Shown here piece after piece: positions 1-7,583 of a DNA stretch of 15,797 nucleotides (position 1 is the first letter of the stretch; each line of letters begins with the position of its first letter). A model generated the notes under the pieces. That model made no database searches. It was given only the letters and a program-made list of their open reading frames with translations, and was not told the DNA's origin. Made by a program: the position numbers and the translations under genes. The DNA is from CAYFLR01 sp964343805 (GTDB lineage: Bacteria; Bdellovibrionota_B; Oligoflexia; CAYFLR01), in NCBI GenBank assembly GCA_964343805.1, contig CAYFLR010000096.1, positions 1-15,797 on the forward strand. The letters run 5' to 3'.

Positions 1-213
1 GGCTTCCACTTCAGCCGGAGTTTTGGCAAGCTTCACACCACCTGCTTTTCCACGTCCTCCACTGTGCACCTGAGCTTTCACAATGAAAAGATCTCCCCCC
101 AGTTTCTCAGCAGCTGCTTGCGCATCCTGCGGAGTTTGGACATTGACACCCTCAGGTACTGGTATACCATACTTCACAAACAATTCCTTAGCTTGATACT
201 CATGTATATTCAT
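1..213 (-). CDS. sucC: Succinyl-CoA ligase (ADP-forming) beta subunit, N-terminal part (runs off the window)
   Basis: The first 71 codons are present and read MNIHEYQAKELF at the start, the hallmark N-terminus of SucC. A G/K-rich stretch follows (KAQVHSGGRGKAGGVKLAK, about residues 47-65), the first part of the ATP-grasp nucleotide-binding fold. The enzyme pairs with SucD in the cytoplasm and makes ATP (or GTP) while converting succinyl-CoA to succinate in the TCA cycle. The ATG at 211-213 is preceded by a GGGAG-type ribosome site at about 220-226, in the 19-bp gap after the aconitase stop, so the two genes are probably one operon. The gene is cut by the window edge, not broken. sucD would be expected beyond base 1. 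Confidence 0.95.
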   Translation of the reverse strand, partial: MNIHEYQAKELFVKYGIPVPEGVNVQTPQDAQAAAEKLGGDLFIVKAQVHSGGRGKAGGVKLAKTPAEVEA

Positions 214-232
214 GAATTCTCCCTTCCCCGCC

Positions 233-2500
233 TTAACCGTTTTTCAACTTATTTAATGCTGAACCAGCTTTAAACCACTCTATTTGTTCACTGTTGAGCG
301 TATGCTCTAATGTCACAGTGTCTTCACTTCCATCTTGATGCTTAAGTACCATCGTCGGCTTACTTCCGGGAGCAAGCTCTTTAATTCCATTTATAGTTAA
401 ATAATCATGTTCCTGTACGAGATCGTAATCAGCAGCATTTGTAAAAGTAAAGGGTAAAATCCCCTGCTTTTTCAAATTGGTTTCATGGATACGAGCAAAA
501 CCTCGAACCACCACCGCAGCCGCTCCTAAATAACGAGGAGACATGGCCGCATGTTCACGACTAGAGCCCTCTCCATAATTTTCATCACCAATTACAACAA
601 AGCGTTTGTTATTCTCTTTGTACCATCTGGCTACCGCAGGAACAGCGCCCTTCTCTTTAGTTTCAAGGTTCAATGTTTGACCGGTCTCACCAGAAAAGGC
701 ATTGGTTGCACCCAGCAGACAGTTATCGCTAATTCGATCAAGATGACCACGGAGTTTGAGCCAAACACCGGCAGGTGAAATATGATCGGTGGTGCATTTT
801 CCTTTGGCTTTAACGAGTAATGGAAGCTCTACAAAATCATTGCCGTCCCAGGGTTTAAAGGCGGTTAGAATTTGCAGACGCTCAGAGTTTGGATCTACGT
901 CCACTTTTATACCCGAGCCATCAGCTGGAGGAGCTAAAAAGCCTTGTCCTTTTTTAACAAATCCATCGGCAGGAAGATCGTTACCAGTTGCAGGAGGATT
1001 TAGACGAAAAGCATTTCCATCTTTATCGGTTAACTCATCTTTAGTGGGATCAAAATCGAGTTTACCAGAAAGAGCCATGGCCACAACGATCTCTGGGCTA
1101 GCAATAAAGGCTTCCGTTTCGGGGCTGCCATCATTACGGGCTTTAAAGTTTCGATTAAAGCTAGTGACAATGGAGTTTACAGTTCCCTTAGAAGAATCAT
1201 TTCTTTGCCACTGACCAATACAAGGACCACAAGAGTTGGTATAGATGTCACCGCCGAGCTCTTTAAAGCGATCTACCATTCCATCTCTAACCACCGTATC
1301 AAAAATTTGCTCACTTCCGGGAGAAACGGCAAAAATACCTTTTACCTTGATTCCCTTATCCAAGGCTTGCTTTGCAATATCAGCAGCTCGGCCTAAATCT
1401 TCATAAGAGGAGTTGGTACAGCTTCCAATCAGTGCCGCTGTTAAATTAAGGGCATAACCCTTTTCTTTGGCATCCACTTTCAACTGAGAAATGGGCCTTG
1501 CTAAATCAGGAGTGTGAGGACCTACAATGTAGGGCTCTAAAGTAGAAAGATCAATTTCCACCACTTCATCATAGTACTTTTCGGGGTTATCAATCACTTC
1601 TTGATCAGCCATGAAAAGCTCTTTATTTTCTTTTATAACAGGAATCCAATCGGCTCTGTCAGTGGCTTCTAGGTATCGATCCATCTGCTCATCATGAGGG
1701 AACATAGAGGTGGTGGCACCTAATTCAGCTCCCATATTGGTAATAGTCGCTTTTCCAGTACAGCTAAGGGATTTTGTACCTTCACCAAAATACTCTACAA
1801 TCTTGTTGGTTCCGCCTTTGACGGTTAAAATACCGAGGAGCTTTAAAATAACATCTTTAGGAGAGGCCCAACCATTTAATTTACCGGTAAGCTTCACACC
1901 TAAAGCTTTGGGATATTTAAGTTCCCAAGGCATACCAGCCATAACGTCCACCGCATCCATACCACCAACACCACAAGCGATCATACCCAAACCACCGGCA
2001 TTGGGAGTATGAGAGTCGGTTCCCACCATCAAACCGCCTGGAAAAGCATAGTTTTCAAAAACGGTCTGGTGAATGATTCCTGAGCCAGGTTGCCAAAATC
2101 CGATGCCATATTTTTGCGAGGCTGATTTCAGAAAGTTATAAACCTCTTGATTGTTTTGATTAGCTACTGCCAAATCTTTGACAGCACCCTCTTTTCCCAC
2201 AATCAGATGATCACAATGAACTGAAGTAGGTACGGCTACTTTCGCTCGTCCAGCACTCATAAATTGAAGCAGTGCCATTTGCCCGGTGACGTCTTGCATA
2301 GCCACTCGGTCTGGATGGAGCAGCAAAAAGGATTCCNNNNNNNNNNCAAGTTCTTGTCCACTAGGATCTTTCAAATGCCCTAATAACGTCTTTTCCATGA
2401 GGGTGAGTGGTCTACCCAGTCTTGATTTAACAACTTCGAGATTCTTTTTGGTCTTATCGTAAACGCTCGTAAGCATTTCCTTGGTCGTTTCAACTTGCAT
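233..2500 (-). CDS. acn: Aconitate hydratase, mitochondrial (ACO2) type
   Basis: A 755-residue aconitase that isomerises citrate to isocitrate through a [4Fe-4S] cluster. The cluster cysteines are visible as C361 in GSCTNSS and C424/C427 in SCGPCIGQW. The substrate-binding VHCDHLI motif is at about 94-100, GTDSHTPN at 160-167, and the swivelling C-terminal domain carries GEGSSREHAAMSPRYLG from 643. The sequence follows the eukaryotic mitochondrial/Bacteroidetes-type family and not E. coli AcnA or AcnB; for example KCTTDHIS and IHETNLKKQG are kept and the length matches. The ATG at 2498-2500 has an AGGGGG site just upstream. sucC follows 19 bp downstream, giving a TCA-cycle operon. Ten Ns interrupt codons 52-55 without breaking the frame. 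Residues either side match the family (QE-x-RG-x-S pattern expected), so the gene is almost certainly intact in the organism. Confidence 0.96.
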   Translation of the reverse strand: MQVETTKEMLTSVYDKTKKNLEVVKSRLGRPLTLMEKTLLGHLKDPSGQELXXXXESFLLLHPDRVAMQDVTGQMALLQFMSAGRAKVAVPTSVHCDHLIVGKEGAVKDLAVANQNNQEVYNFLKSASQKYGIGFWQPGSGIIHQTVFENYAFPGGLMVGTDSHTPNAGGLGMIACGVGGMDAVDVMAGMPWELKYPKALGVKLTGKLNGWASPKDVILKLLGILTVKGGTNKIVEYFGEGTKSLSCTGKATITNMGAELGATTSMFPHDEQMDRYLEATDRADWIPVIKENKELFMADQEVIDNPEKYYDEVVEIDLSTLEPYIVGPHTPDLARPISQLKVDAKEKGYALNLTAALIGSCTNSSYEDLGRAADIAKQALDKGIKVKGIFAVSPGSEQIFDTVVRDGMVDRFKELGGDIYTNSCGPCIGQWQRNDSSKGTVNSIVTSFNRNFKARNDGSPETEAFIASPEIVVAMALSGKLDFDPTKDELTDKDGNAFRLNPPATGNDLPADGFVKKGQGFLAPPADGSGIKVDVDPNSERLQILTAFKPWDGNDFVELPLLVKAKGKCTTDHISPAGVWLKLRGHLDRISDNCLLGATNAFSGETGQTLNLETKEKGAVPAVARWYKENNKRFVVIGDENYGEGSSREHAAMSPRYLGAAAVVVRGFARIHETNLKKQGILPFTFTNAADYDLVQEHDYLTINGIKELAPGSKPTMVLKHQDGSEDTVTLEHTLNSEQIEWFKAGSALNKLKNG
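2337..2346. other. Assembly gap (10 Ns) inside acn
   Basis: Ten consecutive undetermined bases lie in the aconitase N-terminal region. They keep the reading frame. Compared by memory with mitochondrial aconitases, this segment looks one residue too long (10 residues between QEL and HPDRV where 9 are usual). The true missing stretch could therefore be 7 bases, with 10 used as a placeholder. Confidence 0.95.
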
Positions 2501-2537
2501 AATGCCCCCTGTTTAAACCTTAATATTAGTGCATGAA

Positions 2538-2566
2538 AATCTAGCAAATTTAGTATCTAGAATCAA
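2538..2566 (-). promoter_or_regulatory. Putative sigma-70-type promoter of acn-sucC
   Basis: On the minus strand TTGATT (2561-2566) and TAGATT (2538-2543) are separated by 17 bp, each matching 4 of 6 consensus bases. The -10 lies 37 bp before the acn start codon and a purine-rich ribosome site follows. No better pair was seen between the upstream gene and acn. The call is by eye only. Confidence 0.45.
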
Positions 2567-2621
2567 TGAAATTGGATGGAATATATTAGAATATAGTAAT
2601 AATTATGGGAATAGTAAGTGA

Positions 2622-2667
2622 AGGTTCTGACGACCGACTGCTGCGGTCTGCCGGTCCGCTGTCTGAC
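2622..2667. other. GC-rich patch with nested inverted repeats between the GGDEF gene and acn
   Basis: This segment of about 45 bp is markedly richer in G and C than the AT-rich spacer around it. It holds repeated GACCG/CGGTC words: GACCG at 2632-2636, CGGTC at 2644-2648 and 2652-2656. A GCGG/CCGC pair lies at 2643-2646 and 2655-2658. On the minus strand it lies immediately after the GGDEF stop codon, so it may fold in that transcript and mark its 3' end. No U-run follows, so it is not a standard intrinsic terminator. Confidence 0.35.
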
Positions 2668-2675
2668 CAGATAAA

Positions 2676-4406
2676 TTAAGAGGCTTCTTCTACATCCTCA
2701 TCATCAGAATATTGATCTGTAATATCAACAACTTCAGCAACCGTTCGGTTTTGCCCCTGCAAATAAAGTCTTACTTGATTCCGGCCATTCTCTTTACAAA
2801 CATAGAGCACCGAATCAGCCATATTAAAAAGCTCTTTAGATGTATTTGCATCGATTAAGCTGGTGGCAATCCCGATAGAGGCCGTAACTCTGAGGTCCTT
2901 TCCTTCATAAGGCACCACACGGTCTTCAATATCCTGACGAAACTTCTCTAAAACAACGGCTGCATCTTGAGGTGGGGTATTAGGTAGAAGCATACAGAAC
3001 TCTTCTCCACCATACCTGAATACCATATCAAGTGATCCAGGTCGGACCTGAGCTTTAAAAATTTCAGCTACTGTTTGAAGAACCAGGTCACCCGCTTTAT
3101 GACCATGGGTATCGTTGAACTTCTTAAAGTGGTCAATATCAGCAATTGCCAGGGTCAGATAAGTTTCATTGTTAACTGACTTTTCCATCTCCATTTCATA
3201 CATCTCTTCAAAGTGACGAGTGTTAAAAAGCCCGGTCATTTTGTCCGTGATAGAGTTGGCATAAATTCTCGATTTGTTTAAACTGGCTCCCGCTTGATCT
3301 GCTAAACCTTGCAACAGTACCAAGTCTTCTTCTACAAACCTTCCTAGAGGATCTAAGACCGGCACACCATCTACTATTTTAACTTTGTTGGTCATATTAA
3401 TGACGCCTTGCAATTCATCGCCATAAACCACCGGAATGGACAATATACAATGAACCATATTTTGACCCACCTGAGGAATTTTACTTCTCTCATTCACCCT
3501 GACAGGCTCTCTTTCTACGGCACACTGCCCCGCAACTCCTTCACCCAAATTGAATGTTTTTGTTTCCGCTTTCCCTGAGTTAATCTCATCTACTACATGC
3601 CTAGGTATATTTCCCCAAACCACTTTGATTTCTAACTTCTGAGTTTCTGGATTAAAAAGCATCAAATTCCCTTTCTCGGCTTTCACCGCGTCCACTGCAG
3701 CAGAGAGGGTTTCAATACAGAGCTTCTTAAAGTCATTCACGTTAGAAAGTTGTTGGTTGATATCGTAGAGAGTTTGAATATTAGCAAGAATCATCTGATT
3801 CTTCTCATACTTTAAGGTAGAGTCGATATTGGTGGCCACAATAGATGAAAGCTCCTGTAAAAAAGAGTACTCTTGTTCTTCTATTTGTCCCCCATCTAAA
3901 GTCTCCCCAAGTACTAGCATACCTAAAACTTCACCGCTTTTAATAAGAGGAACCCAAGTATCCGACTTGAGTACAGATAGATTCCACTCAGACCAAGCTA
4001 TACCAAAACGGGGCTCTTGTTTTAAATTACGGACACTAAACACATTTCCCTGCTCAATAAGCTGCCATAAGAGGCCGTTGTTCCTGGGAAACTTAAAAAG
4101 ATACATGGAATCCATATGCCCATCTGAACTTATGAACTCTTCCGGCAAATTGTAATAAGCTCGGACTTGAAAGTATTCCTGTTCAGGAATCAAATCGTCA
4201 GAAAGGAGTACGGCTGAGCTAGATACTCCATATTGCTCTCTCACCACCGCCATGTAGGTATCAAGCAGTTGAGACAGATTTAAAATATTACTAAGGCCTT
4301 TTCCAGATTGAAGAAGAGAACGCATTTGAAAAATCACGTTATCCTGCTGAACGACCTTTTTTTCTAAAACGTCAACCTTCTCTTGTAAAACAGTTAATTG
4401 ATCCAA
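2676..4406 (-). CDS. Diguanylate cyclase with N-terminal coiled coil, two GAF domains and GGDEF
   Basis: A 576-residue soluble signalling protein without membrane segments. Residues 1-32 look like a short coiled coil. Two GAF-type sensory domains follow (about 35-195 and 205-380), then a GGDEF domain (about 385-550) with the signatures DKMTGLFNTRHF, DIDHFKKFNDTHGH and an active-site GGEEF at 466-470. It should make cyclic-di-GMP from two GTP in response to a small ligand or redox cue bound by the GAF domains; the ligand is unknown. The usual RxxD inhibitory I-site, expected five residues before GGEEF, is altered: the sequence reads RPGSLD (R455, D460), with two extra residues. A short acidic tail (about 565-576) ends the protein. 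The start is a TTG at 4404-4406, chosen because a perfect AGGAGG (4415-4420) sits 8 bp upstream and no ATG competes. The gene appears monocistronic. Confidence 0.9.
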   Translation of the reverse strand: MDQLTVLQEKVDVLEKKVVQQDNVIFQMRSLLQSGKGLSNILNLSQLLDTYMAVVREQYGVSSSAVLLSDDLIPEQEYFQVRAYYNLPEEFISSDGHMDSMYLFKFPRNNGLLWQLIEQGNVFSVRNLKQEPRFGIAWSEWNLSVLKSDTWVPLIKSGEVLGMLVLGETLDGGQIEEQEYSFLQELSSIVATNIDSTLKYEKNQMILANIQTLYDINQQLSNVNDFKKLCIETLSAAVDAVKAEKGNLMLFNPETQKLEIKVVWGNIPRHVVDEINSGKAETKTFNLGEGVAGQCAVEREPVRVNERSKIPQVGQNMVHCILSIPVVYGDELQGVINMTNKVKIVDGVPVLDPLGRFVEEDLVLLQGLADQAGASLNKSRIYANSITDKMTGLFNTRHFEEMYEMEMEKSVNNETYLTLAIADIDHFKKFNDTHGHKAGDLVLQTVAEIFKAQVRPGSLDMVFRYGGEEFCMLLPNTPPQDAAVVLEKFRQDIEDRVVPYEGKDLRVTASIGIATSLIDANTSKELFNMADSVLYVCKENGRNQVRLYLQGQNRTVAEVVDITDQYSDDEDVEEAS

Positions 4407-4474
4407 AGCAAACTCCTCCTGGGCTTTAAAACCGATTTACACTTATAATGTTCTTCGGCTTCTCCATAGTAATA

Positions 4475-4494
4475 GTTAGGAAAGCTTGCCTAAC
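4475..4494. promoter_or_regulatory. 20-bp near-perfect palindrome (operator or terminator stem)
   Basis: GTTAGG and CCTAAC flank a central AAGCTT, giving a 20-bp palindrome with one mismatched pair. It lies 68 bp upstream of the GGDEF start and 52 bp downstream of the lipoprotein stop. It could be a repressor operator for the GGDEF gene or a transcript-end hairpin for the lipoprotein gene. Only a weak T-rich tract follows on the minus strand, which favours neither clearly. Confidence 0.4.
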
Positions 4495-4546
4495 ACTTTG
4501 ATAAGTTAAAAATTTTTATTACAACTAAAGGATGAAAAGAGATGAA

Positions 4547-5311
4547 TTAAAGGTGGTCTTTTCTGACGCAAATTACATAATACCTGCGATCGCTCTGATT
4601 AACTCTCTGGGCCAATGATTCGTCTAAGGCCCAAAAGTTCTCTTTTCCGTATAATTTACCCGAACTCGAAGAGCTCCAAAATATTCGATTCAAAAGTGCC
4701 AGTTTAGAGCTCCCCGCTTTCTGATCTTTTAACATCTCAATATAATGGGCTAGCTCACAGTATTCTTCACTTCGAGGTTCAGCTAGCATGTCCACACTTG
4801 AAACACGCCAAATTCCTTGAACTCCACAACTAGGAAGCTGCCAATCATTTTTATCACTCTTATTCAATGAGTGACAATGTTCATTGGCATCGGCCCAATT
4901 ACGTAATGGAGCCTGTCTCCATTTTTGTTTCAGAGAAATTAGATGGTAGTTAGTTTTTGGATGCTCGAGGGCTGGTTTGATTATGACTCCTCCCCCACAA
5001 ACATCTCCTACCGTGGTATTAACCGGACATTGACAGCTGATTTTTCCGATACAAACCCCTTCATCAAAGTCGGTACGGGGAGCAGCTTTTGATTTTTTTA
5101 CATGGTCTGGTTCAACCTCTTTTTTATCGTTTGAGGCCTGTTTATCGTCCGATTTTTTCTTTGGAGAGGCAGCAGGTTCACTTTTTTCTACAGCCTCACT
5201 TTCAAGCATAGAAGGAGCTTCTTTGGCCTTCAAAGCAGCTGTTTCCCCGCTGCGCTTTTTACAGCCAACTGTAACCATGTAAAATAAAAGTATAAATAAA
5301 AAGCACTTCAC
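4547..5311 (-). CDS. Putative lipoprotein with a cysteine-rich DUF1566/Lcl-type domain
   Basis: A 254-residue protein starting with a short basic/hydrophobic leader that ends in TVGC, with C17 as the likely lipidated residue. The lipobox is slightly atypical, with Thr at -3. Residues 18-75 form a Lys/Glu/Ser-rich linker. Residues 85-254 resemble the DUF1566 (Lcl C-terminal) fold: WQLPS at 157-161, WRVSSVDML at 168-176, FWSSSS at 211-216, FWALD at 226-230 and the closing YYVICVR at 244-250. Eight cysteines lie after the linker (87, 93, 95, 105, 146, 162, 185, 248), which suggests disulfides in the periplasm or on the surface. Function is unknown; related domains occur in surface-attached proteins. 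The start is GTG at 5309-5311, supported by AGGAGA 7 bp upstream. It lies downstream of ssb on the same strand but probably as a separate unit. Confidence 0.75.
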   Translation of the reverse strand: MKCFLFILLFYMVTVGCKKRSGETAALKAKEAPSMLESEAVEKSEPAASPKKKSDDKQASNDKKEVEPDHVKKSKAAPRTDFDEGVCIGKISCQCPVNTTVGDVCGGGVIIKPALEHPKTNYHLISLKQKWRQAPLRNWADANEHCHSLNKSDKNDWQLPSCGVQGIWRVSSVDMLAEPRSEEYCELAHYIEMLKDQKAGSSKLALLNRIFWSSSSSGKLYGKENFWALDESLAQRVNQSDRRYYVICVRKDHL

Positions 5312-5360
5312 AATAGTTTCTCCTATTCCCTCTTCTATTCGGAGAGAGAAAAAAAAAGTT

Positions 5361-5386
5361 AACTAAAAAATGCAAAGTGCCACTTT
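5361..5386 (-). terminator. Weak putative terminator after ssb
   Basis: On the minus strand an AAAGTG / CACTTT inverted repeat (5374-5386) starts 2 bp after the ssb stop. It is followed by GCA and six Ts, and a further nine-T run lies around 5350-5358. The stem is short and AT-rich, so termination would be inefficient. It is the only candidate between ssb and the lipoprotein gene. Confidence 0.4.
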
Positions 5387-5387
5387 T

Positions 5388-5819
5388 CTATACCATTACG
5401 TCTTCTGATTCAGCACTGCTCCCCTGTCCCACGAGGGGGATTTGGGGACTCGATGTGGAGTATTCTTCTGCAGGTTTAGGCATCAGTTTCTTCAGTGTCT
5501 CTACATAGTATGCTTTGATCTCATATATGTACTTTGTTTGTCCTTCTTTGTCTTCGTACTGTCTCTTATCAAGAGAGCCCTCAACAAAGACTTTGTCTCC
5601 CTTAAATACCTGCTCTCCCACCGTTTCTCCGAGCTTGCCAAAAACCACCACTCTGTGCCATACTGTTTTGCTATGAATTTCGCCACTTTGGCCATTCACC
5701 CGATAGTTTTGATTGGTGGCCATATTAAAGACAGTCACGACTTTTCCCTTGCTTGTCATTTTTACAATGGGATCATTACCCAAGTGGCCAATCAATACAA
5801 TTCGATTCACAATAGCCAT
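5388..5819 (-). CDS. ssb: Single-stranded DNA-binding protein with a non-canonical C-terminal tip
   Basis: A 143-residue SSB. The OB fold covers about residues 1-110, with NRIVLIGHLGNDP near the start, HRVVVFGKLGE at 55-65 and GDKVFVEGSLDKRQYED in the middle. The tail is short and ends ESEDVMV. It does not end in the acidic DDDIPF-type tip through which replicative SSBs recruit partner proteins. The ATG at 5817-5819 is preceded by AGGAGA (5828-5833), which overlaps the comM TAG stop, so the two genes are tightly coupled (12-bp gap). Being co-transcribed with comM behind a sigma-54 promoter suggests a role in protecting incoming transforming DNA. It may be a second, competence-linked SSB comparable to Bacillus SsbB, which also lacks the acidic tip. 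It could still be the only SSB of the cell; the window cannot tell. Confidence 0.95.
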   Translation of the reverse strand: MAIVNRIVLIGHLGNDPIVKMTSKGKVVTVFNMATNQNYRVNGQSGEIHSKTVWHRVVVFGKLGETVGEQVFKGDKVFVEGSLDKRQYEDKEGQTKYIYEIKAYYVETLKKLMPKPAEEYSTSSPQIPLVGQGSSAESEDVMV

Positions 5820-5831
5820 AAATTTTGTCTC

Positions 5832-7403
5832 CTATAAAATTGTTTGTCGCTCTATACACCTTAAATAAGTAGCTTCTGCTACATCATCAATAGATATAAG
5901 TTCTCTCTCCTCAATGTCTGCTATCGTTCTTGCAATTTTAACGATCTGAATCAAAGCCCGATTGGTAATAGAATATTGACGGCATATTTCAGCCAACTTC
6001 CTCTTTACCCCTTTTTCAAACAAACAGTATTGCCATAGATTAGAGCCGTTTAACTCTCCGTTAAACACGGTCTTGATGACTTCTTTCCCCTCACTATTGA
6101 GGATCTTAATTTTATTTCGTCTTCTCTGAATTTGAGTGGCTTTGATCACTCTTTTTCCCACTAAAGAATTAAGTGGCAGTTTTGATGAATTAGATAGAAT
6201 CACTCCAGGGGAAACCCGTTTTAGTTTCACCCGAATATCGATCCGATCAAATAAGGCTCCTGTTAGTTTGTTTCTATAATCTAAAATTCTTTTTTTGGAA
6301 CAATGACACACTCCAAAATCACTTCCTAAGAAACCACAAGGGCATGGGTTACAGGCCACAATCAATTGAAAGTTAGCCGGCAGAATTACCTTCCTTCCCA
6401 CTCGACTCAACCGTATCTCTTTTTGCTCAATTGGAATTCTCAAGGATTCCAGAGTATTCCGATTCATTTCTAGAAACTCATCTAGAAATAAAACCCCGTT
6501 ATGGGCGAGGCTGATCTCCCCAGGAGCACTTCCGCTCCCGAGGAGTCCAGCAAAGGAAGTAGAGGGGTGAGGATTACGAAAGGGTCTTTGAAAAAGTCTC
6601 GGATGAGACGATCGATGGGTTCCTAATATTGAATAAACTTTGAGAGTTTCAATACTCTCCTCTAAATTAAGCGGAGCCAAAATATTTGGCATACATTCTG
6701 ATAATGATGTTTTGCCACAGCCCGGCTCCCCTTCAAAGTAAAGGTGATGTCGACCTGCAGCGCTCACCTCCATTGCACGTTTGGCGGTATCGTGCCCATG
6801 AATTGAAGATAAATCGTGAACAGTAGTGTTATTAAAGTTTTTGACCAGAGCAGAGTTTTGCACTAAAAGATTTTCTGGAGGAAATGATCCTAAGTTATTT
6901 AGAAAAAGAGAAATGCACTCACGAAGGTGAGTTACACCAATACATTTCACATTATCTAACCACTCTACTTCCTGAAAATTCCCTTTGGGAATAACAACGG
7001 TCTGATGCCCCAAATTCTTAAAGTGACAAACCAAAGGCAAAATACCTTTGACCGGTTTTATTTTCCCATCCAAAGAGAGCTCTCCCACAAAAACAAAATT
7101 TTTTAATTGAGAAATTTGTCTCTTTAATGCCACCAGAGTTATAGCCACAGCAATGGGTAGATCAAGCATCACACCCTGCTTCTTTTCTTCAGCAGGAGCT
7201 AAATTTACAATTATTTTTCGATTTGGAAATTGAAAGCCACTTTGAATGATGGCTGCTTTAATTCGATCTCTACTCTGCCTGATACTTTCACTGGGAAGTC
7301 CGATGATGGAAATGCCAGGTAATCCTCTTCCCAGAGTTACCTCGATCAAAATCTTACTCACCGAAATACCTTGAATATTTGCGCTGTATATAGTGATAAC
7401 CAT
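5832..7403 (-). CDS. comM: ComM/YifB-family AAA+ ATPase (Mg-chelatase-like; transformation branch-migration helicase)
   Basis: A 523-residue protein of the ComM/YifB family. Residues 1-170 form the S5-like/Lon-protease-like N-terminal domain (GLPGISIIGLPSESIRQSRDRI). Residues 195-400 are the AAA+ Mg-chelatase-like core, with Walker A GEPGCGKTS at 225-233 and Walker B GVLFLDEF at 303-310. A cysteine cluster CNPCPCG...CHC lies at 351-368, and LTGALFDRIDI is at 380-390. The C-terminal region has NRALIQIVKIARTIADIE, the family's usual ending. Studied members are hexameric helicases that speed branch migration of transforming DNA during integration into the chromosome. The length is close to the family norm (about 500 residues) and all motifs are intact. 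The ATG at 7401-7403 has a GAGG site 7 bp upstream, and the 5' leader from the predicted sigma-54 start is about 25 bases. ssb follows 12 bp downstream. Confidence 0.95.
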   Translation of the reverse strand: MVITIYSANIQGISVSKILIEVTLGRGLPGISIIGLPSESIRQSRDRIKAAIIQSGFQFPNRKIIVNLAPAEEKKQGVMLDLPIAVAITLVALKRQISQLKNFVFVGELSLDGKIKPVKGILPLVCHFKNLGHQTVVIPKGNFQEVEWLDNVKCIGVTHLRECISLFLNNLGSFPPENLLVQNSALVKNFNNTTVHDLSSIHGHDTAKRAMEVSAAGRHHLYFEGEPGCGKTSLSECMPNILAPLNLEESIETLKVYSILGTHRSSHPRLFQRPFRNPHPSTSFAGLLGSGSAPGEISLAHNGVLFLDEFLEMNRNTLESLRIPIEQKEIRLSRVGRKVILPANFQLIVACNPCPCGFLGSDFGVCHCSKKRILDYRNKLTGALFDRIDIRVKLKRVSPGVILSNSSKLPLNSLVGKRVIKATQIQRRRNKIKILNSEGKEVIKTVFNGELNGSNLWQYCLFEKGVKRKLAEICRQYSITNRALIQIVKIARTIADIEERELISIDDVAEATYLRCIERQTIL

Positions 7404-7438
7404 ATGCTGTCCTCATCTAGTTTACAGCGCACACTAAT

Positions 7439-7455
7439 AGCAATAAGAGTGCCAA
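7439..7455 (-). promoter_or_regulatory. Sigma-54 (RpoN) promoter of comM-ssb
   Basis: The minus strand reads TTGGCACTCTTATTGCT, an exact TGGCAC-N5-TTGC with the -24 GG and -12 GC at the required spacing. The predicted transcription start is about 7428, a G, which leaves a 25-base leader containing the comM ribosome site. A chance match of these ten fixed bases is expected roughly 0.03 times per window of this size, and this one sits exactly where a promoter is needed. An 11-bp palindrome (ATGTT-T-AACAT on the minus strand, 7464-7474) lies just upstream. CTGTCT direct repeats (7504-7509, 7519-7524) lie where an enhancer-binding activator could act; that is inference. Confidence 0.75.
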
Positions 7456-7583
7456 TTTATTCGATGTTAAACATATTAAATAGTTAGGACTTAAATTGAT
7501 GGACTGTCTAGAAAAGTGCTGTCTTTAGAAGTCTTTTTTATGAACACAGAGGATAAAAATGAGACGCAACTAAACGAAAAAAT

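Noticed and set aside
789..2012. Plus-strand ORFs opposite acn (for example 789-1214 and 1710-2012)
   Set aside because: They are antisense shadows of a strongly conserved aconitase and show no family similarity or ribosome sites.
5371..5382. Second sigma-54 promoter (minus-strand TGGCAC followed by TTTGC)
   Set aside because: The GG-to-GC spacing is about 3 bp too short for RpoN; the bases are better explained by the small hairpin after ssb.
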